Positions 10,772 to 21,532 are shown, counted from the stretch's first letter. The stretch is 64,000 bases of DNA from Paracerasibacillus soli (GCF_034006335.1 NZ_JAWDIQ010000001.1); one strand, 5' to 3'. Translations and numbers: made by a program. Notes: generated from the sequence alone by a model not told the origin.

Positions 10772-10781
10772 AACCATTTTT
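10735..10781. terminator. Bidirectional terminator between ytpI and ytoI
   Basis: AAAAATGGTTC (10735-10745) pairs with GAACCATTTTT (10771-10781), with an inner ATCATC/GATGAT stem. The genes converge here and both flanks are A/T runs, so it can serve both strands. Confidence 0.8.
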
Positions 10782-10819
10782 ATTACCTTTAAACAGTACA
10801 CCTTTAGCCTATATTTATA

Positions 10820-12123
10820 TTAACGATTAATAATTTGCCCCATAATTAAGGCCTTACCTACCAATTTTTTATTATTAAATACATCGACATCAACTTTAGC
10901 ATAAATTCTCCCAGCATCCAATAGCCGCGGTTTCAACAAAATTTGTTGATCGATGGGAACAGGTTTCAAATAATGTATCGTAATATTTTCAACAACTAAT
11001 TCAGCCTTTTTTACTTGCAGCAGTTGCCTTCGCGCTGCTTCGGTTACTAATGAGTTAAATACACCATTTGATAGTGTGCCAAGTTGATTTGTCATTTGCG
11101 GAATAATTTTTGTTTGAAAGACCATTCCTATCTCGTCTACCAATTCTAGATTTTGGGAAACTAGGTCATCAATCGTTTCCCAATTTGCGGTTGACGCTGA
11201 ATTTGTTGCATCGCCTTTAATACATCTTGCCTTGAAACAACGCCTAATAAAATTTCTTGATCATCAACCACAGGTAAAACTTGCACACCTTCCCATACCA
11301 TCATATGCGAAACATAAGCAAGCGATGTTTTTTCCTGGACAACGAGAGGATTCTTCGTCATTACTTTATCAATCCGCTCCGATTTATTTTCTCCCATAAT
11401 ATCACGTGATGTGACCATACCGACAACCCGATTATCACGGTCGAGTACTGGATAGCGTGTATGACGAGTTTTTTCGTTCATTTGATACCAATCTGTCACC
11501 AAATCGTGTTCATGCAAGTAATAAGCATCTTTAAATGGTGTAAATATATCACTTACAAAAACAATTTCTTTTTTTATAAGTTGATCGTAAATCGCCCGGT
11601 TAATCATCGCCGCCACTGTAAACGAATCATAACTTGTGGACATTACCGGCAATTCCTTGTCATTTGCTAATTGCTTAATATGGTCCGCGGTATCAAAACC
11701 ACCCGTAATTAAAACAGCAGCTCCATCATGGAGGGCTAGTTCTTGTGCGTCAACACGATTACCTACAATAAGTAAAGAGTCAGGCTCCGTGTAGCGAGCA
11801 ATCGCATCAAGTTGCATGGCGCCAATTAAAAATTTGTTTAATGTTTTATGGAGACCTTCTCGCCCACCAAGGACTTGTCCATCAACAATATTGATGACTT
11901 CTGCAAAAGTTAGCCGTTCAAAGTTTTCCTTTTTCTTCTTTTCAATCCGAATGGTTCCGACACGCTCTATCGTACTAACAAATCCTTGTGTTTCCGCTTC
12001 CTTTATTGCACGATAAGCAGTACCCTCACTTACAGCAAGTGCACGAGCAATTTGTCTAACCGATATTTTATGGCCAACTTCTAAAGAAATTATATGTTGG
12101 ATAATTTGTTCGTGCTTTGTCAT
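10820..12123 (-). CDS. ytoI: YtoI: HTH-DRTGG-CBS-hotdog protein (frameshifted)
   Basis: About 434 residues after repair, the size of B. subtilis YtoI. Order: winged HTH (residues 1-60, with a GntR-like ALAVSEGTAYRAIKEAE), DRTGG domain (about 75-185), two CBS modules (about 190-310; RYPVLDRDNRVVGMVTSRD and QVLPVVDDQEILLGVVSRQD) and a C-terminal hotdog thioesterase-like domain (GTLSNGVFNSLVTEAARRQL). CBS domains bind adenine nucleotides; its real function is unknown. The ATG at 12123 is chosen because the GGGGTG ribosome site precedes it. A missing G near 11181 (GGG for GGGG) detaches the hotdog domain, making it look like a separate gene. Confidence 0.88.
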
Positions 12124-12195
12124 GTGTAAACACCCCACTTTCAACTGTACTAATAAAATTATGTTACTTTATTATACAGTTGAAACTGCACAATC

Positions 12196-12422
12196 TCAAT
12201 AATTATGGGTACGATACCTTTGTTCATAATCCTGTTCCATTACCGGTGGATCATTTAATTGTAAAAGATTTGCTAAATTTGCCCCGACAACTAACATAAA
12301 AAATACAAGCCACGTTCCCCAAAAAATTGATTCTAATTGCGAGGATGCCTGTGGTATTAATGGCCAGGCAAAATACATAAAAAGCTAGCTAGTAATAAAC
12401 GTAAAATAGCATAGTGACGCAT
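12196..12422 (-). CDS. Small membrane protein (frameshifted)
   Basis: About 75 residues after repair. MRHYAILRLLLASF lies in one frame and continues, if T5 is read as T6 near 12384, into FMYFAWPLIPQASSQLESIF and a second membrane segment TWLVFFMLVVGANLANLL, ending in a polar tail. The ATG at 12422 has GGGGAAG upstream. I do not recognise the family; the two-helix layout suggests an integral membrane protein. It lies upstream of ytoI on the same strand. Confidence 0.55.
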
Positions 12423-12548
12423 ACATAAACTTCCCCCTATTACTGTTTACTACAGTTTATGACCTAATTGTACGATTGAGAACTAGTTTTGCAGATTAGA
12501 TGTAAAATGATAAAAGTGACTAGTTTTAATGTCGACGATGTTGTTAAT

Positions 12549-13303
12549 TTAATATAAAAGGCCAACATACCAATCCACGATGTTTTGCCCATAAAAGTAG
12601 GAAATTATACTCGCAAAAACAATGAATGGTCCAAATGGAATAACGTGTTTTCGTGATTTATTTTTACTTATGATTAAAAGTCCACCAAATAAAGCGCCTA
12701 AAAAGCAAGCTAGGAAAAAAGCAAGTAAAACCTTTTGTACCCCTAACACTATGCCCAATACCCCAAATAATTTCATGTCGCCTGCTCCCATACCACCCCG
12801 ACTAACGAGAATGATAATATAAAGAGTTCCAAAACCAAGTAATGAACCTATGATTGAAGACCACCATGGATGAAGTGGTTGTATAATTCGTACACCAATT
12901 AATAATGGTAAAAAAAATAACAACAGACGATTTGGGATGATCATATAAGTTATATCTGATACGAAGACAATGATAAGCATAGAAATCAGTAGTAAGGCCG
13001 TAACTAATTCTACATGTAAGCCGATTTTTATATAGCTCATTAAAAATAATGTGCCTGTTAAAAGTTCAATGAAGGGGTAAGAAATGGGGATGGGGTGATG
13101 ACAATTTTTACAATTTCCTTTTTGTAGAATAAACGATAGAACTGGAATAAGCTCTGTCCACCTAAGTTGTATCGACAAGCTGGGCAACGAGAACGACTAA
13201 TTCCGTATTTTTCATACTTTGGCATTCGTAAACCGACTACATGAAAAAAAGAACCAAAACATAAACCAATCATCGTAAAATAAATTCCAAGCCATACTTC
13301 CAC
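12549..13303 (-). CDS. comC: Type 4 prepilin peptidase, ComC-like (frameshifted)
   Basis: Membrane aspartyl protease that cleaves and methylates competence pseudopilins. It has the N-terminal cytoplasmic zinc motif (CPAC and CKNC), seven or eight membrane segments, and the catalytic aspartates in VSDITYMIIPN and GMGAGD. GTG at 13303 with AGGAG nine bases upstream gives MEVWLGIYFTMIGLCFGSFF, the conserved family start. A base is missing near 13165, so RYNL and RWTELIPVLSFI lie in different frames. In B. subtilis comC lies elsewhere (near folC), so the location next to ytoI differs. Confidence 0.88.
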
Positions 13304-13608
13304 AATTATTCTCCTATTCTAAAGACTACTAGCAAATGATAATCAATAAGCCTTTACAAACACTAAAAAGTCTTCGCAAAGGCCAGACACTACTAACTTA
13401 ATAACGATTATAGGTACCCACACTGCAATCGTATTTCATCTTTTCAATGCAGTTCTTTTGTCCTAGGTGTACATTACTTTTATCATAGCAATAGCAATAC
13501 GAAGCGTCAATAGAAGTTTTCGATATATTTAGACACATTCTAGTAGGCTGCATTCATGAAAGTTTCACTTTACATGAACCTTACAAGGAATTATACTTGT
13601 TCACAAAA
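13304..13608. other. Intergenic region upstream of comC
   Basis: About 300 A/T-rich bases with no convincing gene. It should contain the comC promoter. I see no ComK-type AAAA-N5-TTTT pair that I would call with confidence, and nothing else recognisable. Confidence 0.4.
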
Positions 13609-13640
13609 AGGAACGACCACGATTCAAAATGGCCGTTCTT
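13609..13640 (-). terminator. terminator after ytkL
   Basis: GAACGACCA (13611-13619) pairs with TGGCCGTTC (13630-13638) with one mismatch. On the minus strand the stem is followed by CTTTTTG. It lies about 25 bases past the ytkL stop. Confidence 0.7.
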
Positions 13641-13662
13641 CTCGTACAAGTAATTTATACAA

Positions 13663-14343
13663 CTACATTTCCAAAACTTCTCCTACTTTTAATACTTTTC
13701 CTTCACCAGTTTTAACTTGACTTGCAAATTTATCTGGATCTTGTTCAATTGGTGGAAATGTATTGTAATGGACAGGTACAACCATCTTTGCTTTTACCCA
13801 ATCCGCTGCTAATAGTGCATCTTCTGGCCCCATCGTAAAATTATCACCAATTGGAATAAACGCAACATCAATATCGTGAAGTTCACCATACATTTTCAAA
13901 TCAGAAAATAATGCTGTATCACCTAGATGATATAATGTTTTATTTTCTACTGTTAATAAAATCCCAGATGGCATCCCTGTGTATACGAATGTCCCATCTT
14001 CTTCCTCATAAGAAGAACCGTGAAATGCTTGCGTAAATTTAACTCGGCCAAAGTCGAAATCCCATGCACCACCAAGATTCATTGGATGTGTTTTTACACC
14101 TTGTCGCCCTAAATAAACAGCCAATTCATTTGGAGCAACTACTAAAGCATTATTTTGTTTCGCAATTTGTACCGTATCACCAACGTGGTCATTATGCCCG
14201 TGGGTTAATAAAATAACATCGACTATTAGTTCATTTGGATCCAGGTCACATAATTTATTCCCCGTAATAAAGGGATCGATAATAATGGCATGATCCTTTG
14301 TCTTTACTTGCACAACTGAGTGGCCATGATACGAAATTTGCAT
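13663..14343 (-). CDS. ytkL: Metal-dependent hydrolase, UPF0173 (YtkL)
   Basis: 226-residue metallo-beta-lactamase-fold hydrolase. The zinc motif THGHNDH is at residues 47-53. Further ligands are likely the His of QAFHGSS, the Asp of HLGDTALF and the His of VPVHYNTFP. This matches YtkL, which is conserved in Bacillus; its substrate is unknown. An ATG at 14352 is only two bases from the ribosome site AAGGAG, so I prefer the next ATG at 14343, giving MQISYHGHS as in relatives. Confidence 0.85.
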   Translation of the reverse strand: MQISYHGHSVVQVKTKDHAIIIDPFITGNKLCDLDPNELIVDVILLTHGHNDHVGDTVQIAKQNNALVVAPNELAVYLGRQGVKTHPMNLGGAWDFDFGRVKFTQAFHGSSYEEEDGTFVYTGMPSGILLTVENKTLYHLGDTALFSDLKMYGELHDIDVAFIPIGDNFTMGPEDALLAADWVKAKMVVPVHYNTFPPIEQDPDKFASQVKTGEGKVLKVGEVLEM

Positions 14344-14453
14344 ATGTAACATCTCTCCTTTTATAATCTATATATCCCATATATACCACATACAATATGT
14401 ATTCGACAGATTTTCGATTTTTCCTTTATTTATAATCGATAGGAATGAGGCGT

Positions 14454-14482
14454 AAAAAAGGATCAGCCCTCATGACTAATCC
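14454..14482 (-). terminator. terminator after pspA
   Basis: On the minus strand GGATTAG pairs with CTGATCC (one G-U pair) and is followed by TTTTTTACG. It lies just past the PspA-family stop. Confidence 0.7.
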
Positions 14483-14494
14483 CTTTGCCTACTA

Positions 14495-15160
14495 TTAACT
14501 TTTTCCCATTTTTTCCTTTAATGCGGCCAACTCATCGTCTACATTGTCATCTAATTTAGCAAATTCGTCATCAAGTGTACGACCTTCTAAAGATAAATCT
14601 TCTGTTGTATCTGCTTCTGCCTCGTACTGCAATACCTTTTCTTCCATTTGTTCAAAACCAGGTTTTGAATCATCATTCCCAATAGATGACATTGTACGGT
14701 TAATTTTAGTTCTAGTTTTTGCAGATTCGGCACGTGCTTTTAAGGAATCTTTCTTTAATTTCATTTGGGCGTACTCTTTCTTCATATCTGCTAGGCGAGC
14801 TTTGAGTTCCTCTGCATCCTTTTGTGCCCGCTCCCACGATTCCTGTAAAAGTGTTACTTGTTTTTCATATTCATTTTTATCTTGTAAAGCTCTTCTTGCC
14901 AAATCATCATCTTCCACTGTAATTGCCTGCTCTGCTTGCTGTTGCCTTTTTTCTACCATCGTTTTTGCATCCGCAAGTTTTCGACTAAGTATTTTTTCGT
15001 TGGCAATCTGTTTTGCTACTGCTTTTTCAGCTTCTTTTATATCTTCTCCCATATCACGCATAAACTGTTCAAGCATTTTCACTGGATCTTCAGCTTTATC
15101 TAACATCGCATTTAATTCTGAACTAATTACTGTTTTTACACGTTTAAAAAAGTTAACCAT
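14495..15160 (-). CDS. pspA: PspA/IM30 family membrane-stress protein
   Basis: 221-residue protein, almost entirely helical and highly charged, with an amphipathic N-terminus (VNFFKRVKTVISSELNAMLD) followed by EDPVKMLEQFMRDM, the family signature, and long coiled coils. PspA/LiaH proteins form oligomers on the inner face of the membrane under envelope stress. The acidic C-terminus (ELAALKEKMGKS) is usual for the Bacillus forms. No partner PspC/LiaF genes lie next to it. Intact. Confidence 0.9.
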   Translation of the reverse strand: MVNFFKRVKTVISSELNAMLDKAEDPVKMLEQFMRDMGEDIKEAEKAVAKQIANEKILSRKLADAKTMVEKRQQQAEQAITVEDDDLARRALQDKNEYEKQVTLLQESWERAQKDAEELKARLADMKKEYAQMKLKKDSLKARAESAKTRTKINRTMSSIGNDDSKPGFEQMEEKVLQYEAEADTTEDLSLEGRTLDDEFAKLDDNVDDELAALKEKMGKS

Positions 15161-15416
15161 TGTTATTTCCTCCTTTAAGCTTATCTTTGTTCTTGGTATT
15201 ACTATGTATTACGTAAAATATTGCATAAAGTTTCATAAAAATAATTACTTTTAAATCAATGGTTTTGTACAGTTCTCATCCATGTAAATAAGTCATCCAG
15301 TTTCTAAAACTTTATATCATATGATTCATAGTGTTTATCAGTATAAGCGTATACTAATCTTATGATACACTATTTACTGGATAGAATAACAATGATATAG
15401 AAAATGAGGTGTAAAT

Positions 15417-16514
15417 ATGTCAGAACGAATTCATCAATTATTAAAAAAGGTGAAACAGAATCATCTAGAAAGTATACTTATCACTTCTCAAGCAAATGTG
15501 TATTACTTAAGTAATTACTATACAGATCCTCACGAAAAGAGTTATTGCAGTTTACTTAAGCGAGAAGTCCAATCCACTTCTAATCGTTCCTGCAATGGAG
15601 GTAAATGATGCAAAATCAGCCGGGTGGGAATATGACTTAATTGGATATCATGATCATGAAAACCCTTGGGAGTTATTTAAACAATTTTTATCTAAAAATA
15701 ATGACCAGCCAAAAACAATGGGACTTGAACATCAACATGTAACCTTAAATCGATTTGAAGAAATAAAGCAAACATTTTCAAAACAGAATTAGTAGATGCC
15801 CAAGAAATCATCGCTATGATGCGCTTAATTAAAAATGAATCCGAATATACATTATTAAAAGAAGCTGCAGAACTTGCAGATTTCGGTGTAGCTACTGGCA
15901 TAAAAGCCATCGAGGAAGGAAAAACTGAATTAGAACTTATTGCAACTATTGAATATGAATTAAAAAAGCAAGGCGTTCAACAAATGTCTTTTTCCACAAT
16001 GGCATTATCAGGTGATAAAACTGCATCTCCTCATGGCACACCTGGGCTAAAAAAAATAACACCAGGAGATCTTGTATTATTTGATTTAGGGGTTATTCAT
16101 GCGGGATATTGTTCAGACATCACCCGTACCGTTAGTTATAAATCAATAACAGACGAACAACAGAAAATATATGAAACAGTACTTCACGCTGAACAAAAGG
16201 CAATTCAAACTGCAACACTTGGAACTGCTGTTGGTAAAATGGACCAAGCAGCACGAAACCATATTCAAGCAGCCGGATACGGTGAATATTTTAATCATAG
16301 AATTGGACACGGATTAGGAATTGAAGTACATGAATATCCGTCCATGCATGAGAACAATGAATTACCTATTCAAACTGGTATGTGCTTTACAATTGAGCCA
16401 GGTATCTATGTTCCTCATATTGGCGGTGTCCGCATTGAGGATATGATTTTTATAACAGATAAAGGTGCCGAGATTTTAACAAAGTCACCAAAAGAACTAC
16501 AAATTATTGGTTAA
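15417..16514 (+). CDS. M24 family Xaa-Pro peptidase (frameshifted)
   Basis: Creatinase-fold metallopeptidase of about 365 residues, probably an Xaa-Pro dipeptidase or aminopeptidase like B. subtilis YqhT/YkvY. The pita-bread domain keeps its five metal ligands: Asp in LVLFDLGV, Asp in CSDITRTV, His in IGHGLG, Glu in FTIEPG and Glu in VRIEDM. Two A-run indels break the N-terminal domain: near 15535 (GAAAAG should be GAAAG, restoring HERVIAVYLSEKSNPLLIVP) and near 15782 (A4 for A5, restoring TFSKTELVDAQEI). ATG at 15417 follows GAGGTG. It diverges from pspA. Confidence 0.88.
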
Positions 16515-16530
16515 TTAAATAAATAAAAAT

Positions 16531-16571
16531 AGAGAGTGAAATTTTTGACCTACATAAGAATCTCACTCTCT
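16531..16571. terminator. Bidirectional terminator between the M24 peptidase and ald
   Basis: AGAGAGTGA (16531-16539) and TCACTCTCT (16563-16571) form a nine-pair stem with T-rich flanks on both strands. The flanking genes converge here. Confidence 0.8.
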
Positions 16572-16616
16572 TTATTATTTAAATCTTACTACCACCATTT
16601 TATTACAACATGATAA

Positions 16617-17726
16617 TTAAAGCAGTTGCAATACATCGGCTAATTCCATTTGATGTGCTTCAGCTACCCCTTTATGCGTCACAGAACCTTTATACGTATT
16701 GATCCCTTTTATTAATTCAGGAAATTTCTCACAGGCTTGCTTCAATCCATTATTTGCGATTTGTAATACGTAAGGAACCGTCACATTTGTTAATCCTAGC
16801 GTAGAAGTTCTTGGTACGCACCGGCATATTTGCTACTGCATAATGTAAGATACCATGTTTTGTATATGTTGGATGATCATGTGTTGTAACCCGATCGCTT
16901 GTCGCTACTACGCCACCTTGGTCAATCGCAACATCTACAATGACAGATCCCGGACTCATCGCCTTAACCATTTCCTCTGTCACAAGTTTGGGGGCACGAG
17001 AACCTGGAATAAGTACCGCACCAATAACAAGATCTGCTTCCGCAACCGATTCTGCGATATTCATTGGATTGGACATAATCGTTTTTAAATTTGCTCCAAA
17101 ATGCTCATCGAGATAACGAAGACGTTCCGGATTTAAATCAATTAAAGTTACATCAGCCCCTAAGCCAATCGCAACTTTTGCTGCATTCGTTCCAACAACG
17201 CCACCACCAATTACAGTCACTTTCGCACGTTTCACCCCAGGAATCCCCGCAAGCAATACCCCTTTCCACCATATGACTTTTCTAAAAACTGTGCACCAAT
17301 TTGTGTGGCCATTCGACCTGCTACTTCACTCATTGGAGTTAGGAGTGGTAGTGCGCCATTGTCAAGTTGTACAGTCTCATATGCAATGCTTGTTATTTCA
17401 TGTTTCACAAGCTCTTTCGTTAGCTCTTCCTCATTCGCTAAATGCAAATATGTAAATAAAATTTGTCCTTTATAAAAATACCCGAATTCACTTGGTTGTG
17501 GCTCTTTTACTTTCATAATGATTTCATGTGCCCACGCTTCTTTTGCTGTAGCTACAATTGTCGCACCTGCTTTTTCATATGACTCATCTGTAAAACCAGA
17601 ACCAATTCCTGCATTTGTTTCTACATACACTTCATGGCCTGCACTTTTTAACGCAACAATCCCCGCTGGTGTCATTGCTACTCTATCTTCATGATTTAAA
17701 ATTTCCTTCGGTACCCCAATTTTCAT
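16617..17726 (-). CDS. ald: Alanine dehydrogenase (frameshifted)
   Basis: NAD-dependent alanine dehydrogenase, about 370 residues after repair. It interconverts L-alanine and pyruvate plus ammonia and is used in alanine catabolism and sporulation. Motifs: MKIGVPKEI start, [27 protein letters not shown], the Rossmann [14 protein letters not shown] and [12 protein letters not shown] at 17726 with GGAAGG eight bases upstream. Frame breaks: near 17258 one G is missing from GGGGG ([12 protein letters not shown]), and near 16822 two G bases are missing ([19 protein letters not shown]). The C-terminus ADVLQLL with its stop at 16617 lies in the third frame. Confidence 0.93.
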
Positions 17727-17803
17727 GTCATACACCTTCCATTATTTCAATTAATTTACTATCCTCTTTTAACCATACCACATTTTAATACGACTACAAA
17801 AAT

Positions 17804-17834
17804 AATTCAGTAAGGTTTTTACCCCTACTGAATT
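17804..17834. terminator. terminator hairpin after the 50-residue gene
   Basis: AATTCAGTA (17804-17812) pairs with TACTGAATT (17826-17834). On the minus strand ATTATTTTTG follows. It lies 28 bases past the stop of the small gene at 17863-18015 and upstream of ald. Confidence 0.65.
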
Positions 17835-17862
17835 ATTTTACCATAATATGAGTTTTTACTAC

Positions 17863-18015
17863 TTATTTTTTTTGGTTATTAAAAGAATGAATCGCGCGAT
17901 TATTTTCCAATTGATCTTCTACTACACCACTTTGATAACTTTCATTTAACTGATTTTTAACTGCCTGAACACCTGCATTGTCTTCAAACATTTTTTGCTT
18001 TTTCTTTTTAGGCAA
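17863..18015 (-). CDS. Small charged protein, 50 residues
   Basis: TTG start at 18015 with GGAGGTG five bases upstream, a strong ribosome site that decides the call. The product begins MPKKKKQKMFEDNAGVQAVK and ends in NNQKK; it is hydrophilic with no membrane segment. It has its own terminator downstream. The basic N-terminus and small size resemble small Bacillus proteins expressed around sporulation, but I do not recognise it. Divergent from the UspA gene. Confidence 0.6.
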   Translation of the reverse strand: MPKKKKQKMFEDNAGVQAVKNQLNESYQSGVVEDQLENNRAIHSFNNQKK

Positions 18016-18128
18016 TTGTTTCACCTCCACTATGTAGTTTGTACAATAATTTGTCTTATTTCATTGTCTTCTTTTACCAAAACATGCTTTATAATAAAGG
18101 TGTAGGATAATTAAAGGAGGTTGTTACA

Positions 18129-18566
18129 GTGAAACCAGAATATAAAAATATAATTGTTGCGGTAGATGGCTCAAAAGAAGCTGACATAGCCTTTACAAAA
18201 TCCTTAGATATTTCAAAACAAAATAATTCACGACTTATCATTGCTCATGTTGTAGATACCCGTTCCATCGCTATTGTAGAGCCATACGATCGAACGATTA
18301 TTGAAAAAGTGGAACAAGATACAAAAGATATGATTGATAATTATGTAAATAGGGCAAAAAATGCAGGTGTAGAAAATCTCATACCATGTATTAAATTCGG
18401 TTCACCTCGTACAGTGCTCACGAAAGATTTGGCAAAAGAATATGATGTAGATCTCATTATTTGTGGTGCAACAGGATTAAATGCAGTGGAGCGCTTCTTT
18501 ATTGGGAGTGTCTCAGAAAGTATCGTTCGTTATGCGCCTTGTGATGTACTAGTTGTACGAAGTTAA
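18129..18566 (+). CDS. Universal stress protein, UspA family
   Basis: 145-residue single-domain Usp. The N-terminal IIVAVDGS and C-terminal GATGLNAVERFFIGSVSESI fit the ATP-binding pattern G-2x-G-9x-G-(S/T), so it is probably the nucleotide-binding type. The start is GTG at 18129 behind GGAGGT. Such proteins act in general stress survival; no operon partner is visible. Intact. Confidence 0.88.
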   Translation: MKPEYKNIIVAVDGSKEADIAFTKSLDISKQNNSRLIIAHVVDTRSIAIVEPYDRTIIEKVEQDTKDMIDNYVNRAKNAGVENLIPCIKFGSPRTVLTKDLAKEYDVDLIICGATGLNAVERFFIGSVSESIVRYAPCDVLVVRS

Positions 18567-18685
18567 AATGCAAGTGGTGTTGTTTCAATAGCAGGGACAT
18601 ACAGTCAGTTTACCTGCGATAAATTAACGAATGAGAATATCAAAATCTTCATCAAATACTCCGTTTAAAATCGTAATTCAGCAAT

Positions 18686-18723
18686 AAAAAATAGCCCTCC
18701 ATCTTATTGGGGTGCTATTTTTT
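18686..18723. terminator. Bidirectional terminator between usp and moaB
   Basis: AAAAATAGC and GCTATTTTT flank an inner CTCC/GGGG stem. A and T runs on the outside suit both converging genes. Confidence 0.75.
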
Positions 18724-19233
18724 ATTTCAAATCCTTTTTAACCTCATTTACTACATGTGCAAGCTCGGGTAAGATTAATTTTTCCATTGCTAATCGTACC
18801 GCTCCTGATGAACCAGGCAAGGAAAATATAGCTGTATGATTAGAAACACCTGCAACTGCACGTGACATCATTGCTGCAGAACCGATATCTTCTTGATAAC
18901 TTAACATCCGAAAAATTTCGCCAAAACCCGGAATTTCTTTATCAAAAAAGGCTGTTATCGTTTCGATTGTAACATCGCGATACGCAATTCCTGTTCCCCA
19001 GTTAAAATGATTGCATCGATCTCTTCATTCGTACAGCCCGCTTGTACCACTTTTTTAATTTCTAACTGCTCATCTTGTACTATTTCCCTAGCGATAACAC
19101 GGTGGTCATGATCTGTCAGATATTGTTCTATTAGCTGCCCGCTTTTATCCGTACCCATTGTCCGTGTATCACTTACTGTCAGAATCATACATTTTACAAT
19201 TTGATGTTTTTGTTTGTGATGATGAATCACCAT
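18722..19233 (-). CDS. moaB: Molybdenum cofactor biosynthesis protein MoaB (frameshifted)
   Basis: MogA/MoaB-type protein of about 170 residues that adenylylates molybdopterin. Motifs: ILTVSDTRT near the N-terminus, DAIILTGGTGIAYRDVTIET (after repair) and PGSSGAVRLAMEKLILPEL at the C-terminus. ATG at 19233 follows GGGGAGGGGG. One G is missing from a G run near 18995, so the GGTG loop is out of frame. It lies next to ackA, as in B. subtilis. No other moa genes are in the window. Confidence 0.9.
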
Positions 19234-19306
19234 GAATCCCCCTCCCCTTATTTCTTCATGAAGACAAGCAAAAGGTATAGAAATACGTACCTTTTGAACG
19301 CGTATT

Positions 19307-20494
19307 TTAATTCGTTAATTTCATTGTATCTCTGGCAATCATAACCTCTTCATTAGTCGGTATGACAATAACTTTAACTGGTGAATGAGGATAATTAATA
19401 AATTGCTCTTTTCCACGAATCTTATTTAACGTTTGATCCCAATAAACCCCCATAAATTCTAACCCATTTAAAACCTTTGCACGTATTGTCGGACTATTTT
19501 CTCCAATACCTGCTGTGAAAATAATAGCATCTACGCCAGACATTTTAGCTGCGTATGAACCGATATATTTATGAATTCTTGATGCAAAAATATCTAATGC
19601 AAGTTTCGCACGTTCATTCGTATCCGCTTCTTCCTCTATATCCCTTAAATCACTTGAGAAACCGGATAATGCGAGCATACCACTTTTTTTGTTTAATACT
19701 TCCACAACTTCTTCTGCACTTTTGCCAGTTTTCTCCATAAGATATGGAATTAAAGCTGGATCAATATTTCCTGAGCGTGTTCCCATCGTAACTCCTGCAA
19801 GAGGCGTAAAGCCCATCGACGTATCAAGTGATTTTCCACCTTGGATAGCCGTAATACTAGCACCATTTCCTAAATGACAGGAAATAAGTCGTAACTGTTC
19901 TAATGGGATATTTAATAATTCAGACGCACGTTGTGATACGTATTGATGTGATGTACCATGGAATCCGTATTTGCGGATTTTATATTTCTTATAATATTCA
20001 TAAGGCAAGCTATATAAATAAGAACTTTCTTTCATTGTTTGGTGGAATGCTGTGTCGAATACCGCAACCATCGGTACATTTGGTAATGCCTTTTTAAATG
20101 CTAGAATTCCTGTAATATGTGCAGGGTTATGCAAAGGTGCAAGTTCAGATAACTCATCAATATCCCGAATCACATCATCCGTAATAATGACAGATTCATT
20201 AAATTTCTCCCCGCCATGTACAACACGGTGACCTACCGCATCAATATCTTGTAATGATTGGATCACACCTGAAGCTGTAAGTTTATCTAATAATAAGTTT
20301 ACTGCTACCTCATGGTCAGGTATATCTTGTGTAACGGTTTCTTTGTCTTTTCCAATCACTTCAAATGTAAAAATGGCATCGTTTAAACCGATTCTTTCTA
20401 CAATTCCTTTTGCTTTTACCGTTTCTTCTGGCATCTCGATAAGTTGAAATTTTAATGATGAACTTCCCGCATTAATAGCAAGTATTTTTTTCAT
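19307..20494 (-). CDS. ackA: Acetate kinase
   Basis: 395-residue acetate kinase, catalysing acetyl phosphate + ADP to acetate + ATP in overflow metabolism. Motifs: [11 protein letters not shown] at the N-terminus, VVHGGEKF, catalytic [31 protein letters not shown], and FTAGIGENS near the C-terminus. ATG at 20494 has GAGGAG upstream; in-frame codons before it are not conserved. It follows ytxK by about 40 bases, so the two are probably cotranscribed, as in B. subtilis. Intact. Confidence 0.96.
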   Translation of the reverse strand: MKKILAINAGSSSLKFQLIEMPEETVKAKGIVERIGLNDAIFTFEVIGKDKETVTQDIPDHEVAVNLLLDKLTASGVIQSLQDIDAVGHRVVHGGEKFNESVIITDDVIRDIDELSELAPLHNPAHITGILAFKKALPNVPMVAVFDTAFHQTMKESSYLYSLPYEYYKKYKIRKYGFHGTSHQYVSQRASELLNIPLEQLRLISCHLGNGASITAIQGGKSLDTSMGFTPLAGVTMGTRSGNIDPALIPYLMEKTGKSAEEVVEVLNKKSGMLALSGFSSDLRDIEEEADTNERAKLALDIFASRIHKYIGSYAAKMSGVDAIIFTAGIGENSPTIRAKVLNGLEFMGVYWDQTLNKIRGKEQFINYPHSPVKVIVIPTNEEVMIARDTMKLTN

Positions 20495-20536
20495 TTCTTC
20501 ACTCCTCAGCATTATACAAGGCAGAAAGATCAATGG

Positions 20537-21532
20537 TCATGACCTCTCTGCTAAATTATCTTTAAACCATGCATTCAATTGTGATAACATGTCCTCCATC
20601 GCCTTCGTATTGTTAAAAGAAGGTAATTTTGCTAACAATGGCTGTTTTACTTGTTGGACTTGTTCGCCCTTTTTTTGAATGATAAAGATACTTTTTGCAT
20701 TCTTTTCTACTTTAAACATACTTTCCGGCAATTGAAGTAAGCCAATAATGACAGCTTTTTCCTTTAAAAAAGCATGTAATTTATTTGCCTCTACACCATC
20801 AAACATAAAGTTGGGAACGATAAAAATTAAATATCCACCTTCTCTAGTGTAGGTGATACTTTGTTCAATAAATAAATGGTGTGCATAGGAATGTCCTTCA
20901 TCAGCCTTTAATTCAAATTGACTTGCCCTAACATCGTCAGGATAATAACCAACTGGAAGATCGGTCACAACTAGATCTACTGGGTCTAATAAAAATGGTC
21001 TTAAACTATCTTGATGGAAATATTCGATTTCCATTTCTTGCAAGTTTGCATTTTGCAAAGATAATTGAACTAACGTTGGATCAACTTCACTACCATACGC
21101 TTCAATTGTTTTATTTTCCAACTGGCTTATCACGGTCGTTAATAAATTTGACGTTCCGCAAGCCGGATCAAAAATCATTACCTTTTCTTGTTGAGCAAAC
21201 AATTTTTCTACTATATAACCAACAAACATTGCTACAGACTCTGGTGTAATCAGATGCTGTTGTTGCGTTGTATCTTTCATCCCTTTTAAGATAGCAAGTT
21301 GAACAGCCTTTCGAATTTCAATCGTACTAAACTGATCAATTTGTATTTTTTCAAGTTCACCATTTAATTTATGGGATAATAAATCATCTGCAATATGATC
21401 TGTTTGATTTTGAAATAATACATTCATTGCATGAGCTAAACTGTCTAAATAAGGCTCTTTTTCATGCTGTTCAATAATTGTTGCTACATGGTCCATCCAT
21501 GTAAATAACGTATTAACATGCGATACTTCCAA
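20537..21532 (-). CDS. ytxK: Class I SAM-dependent methyltransferase YtxK
   Basis: 331 residues, resembling the N6-adenine DNA methylase (HsdM-like) fold. The SAM motif is FDPACGTSNLL. The catalytic NPPY-type motif appears as TDLPVGYY, a departure from true N6-methylases, so the substrate is uncertain. The family is linked to ackA in Firmicutes and its role is unknown. The start is TTG at 21532 behind GGGGGA. Intact. Confidence 0.85.
   Translation of the reverse strand: MEVSHVNTLFTWMDHVATIIEQHEKEPYLDSLAHAMNVLFQNQTDHIADDLLSHKLNGELEKIQIDQFSTIEIRKAVQLAILKGMKDTTQQQHLITPESVAMFVGYIVEKLFAQQEKVMIFDPACGTSNLLTTVISQLENKTIEAYGSEVDPTLVQLSLQNANLQEMEIEYFHQDSLRPFLLDPVDLVVTDLPVGYYPDDVRASQFELKADEGHSYAHHLFIEQSITYTREGGYLIFIVPNFMFDGVEANKLHAFLKEKAVIIGLLQLPESMFKVEKNAKSIFIIQKKGEQVQQVKQPLLAKLPSFNNTKAMEDMLSQLNAWFKDNLAERS

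Noticed and set aside
10820..11143. Separate thioesterase gene downstream of ytoI
   Set aside because: It is the C-terminal hotdog domain of YtoI, detached by a one-base G-run deletion; the summed length equals YtoI.
14544..15254. 236-codon open frame on the plus strand
   Set aside because: Antisense to pspA; serine/phenylalanine-rich composition is typical of the complement of Lys/Glu-rich coiled coils.
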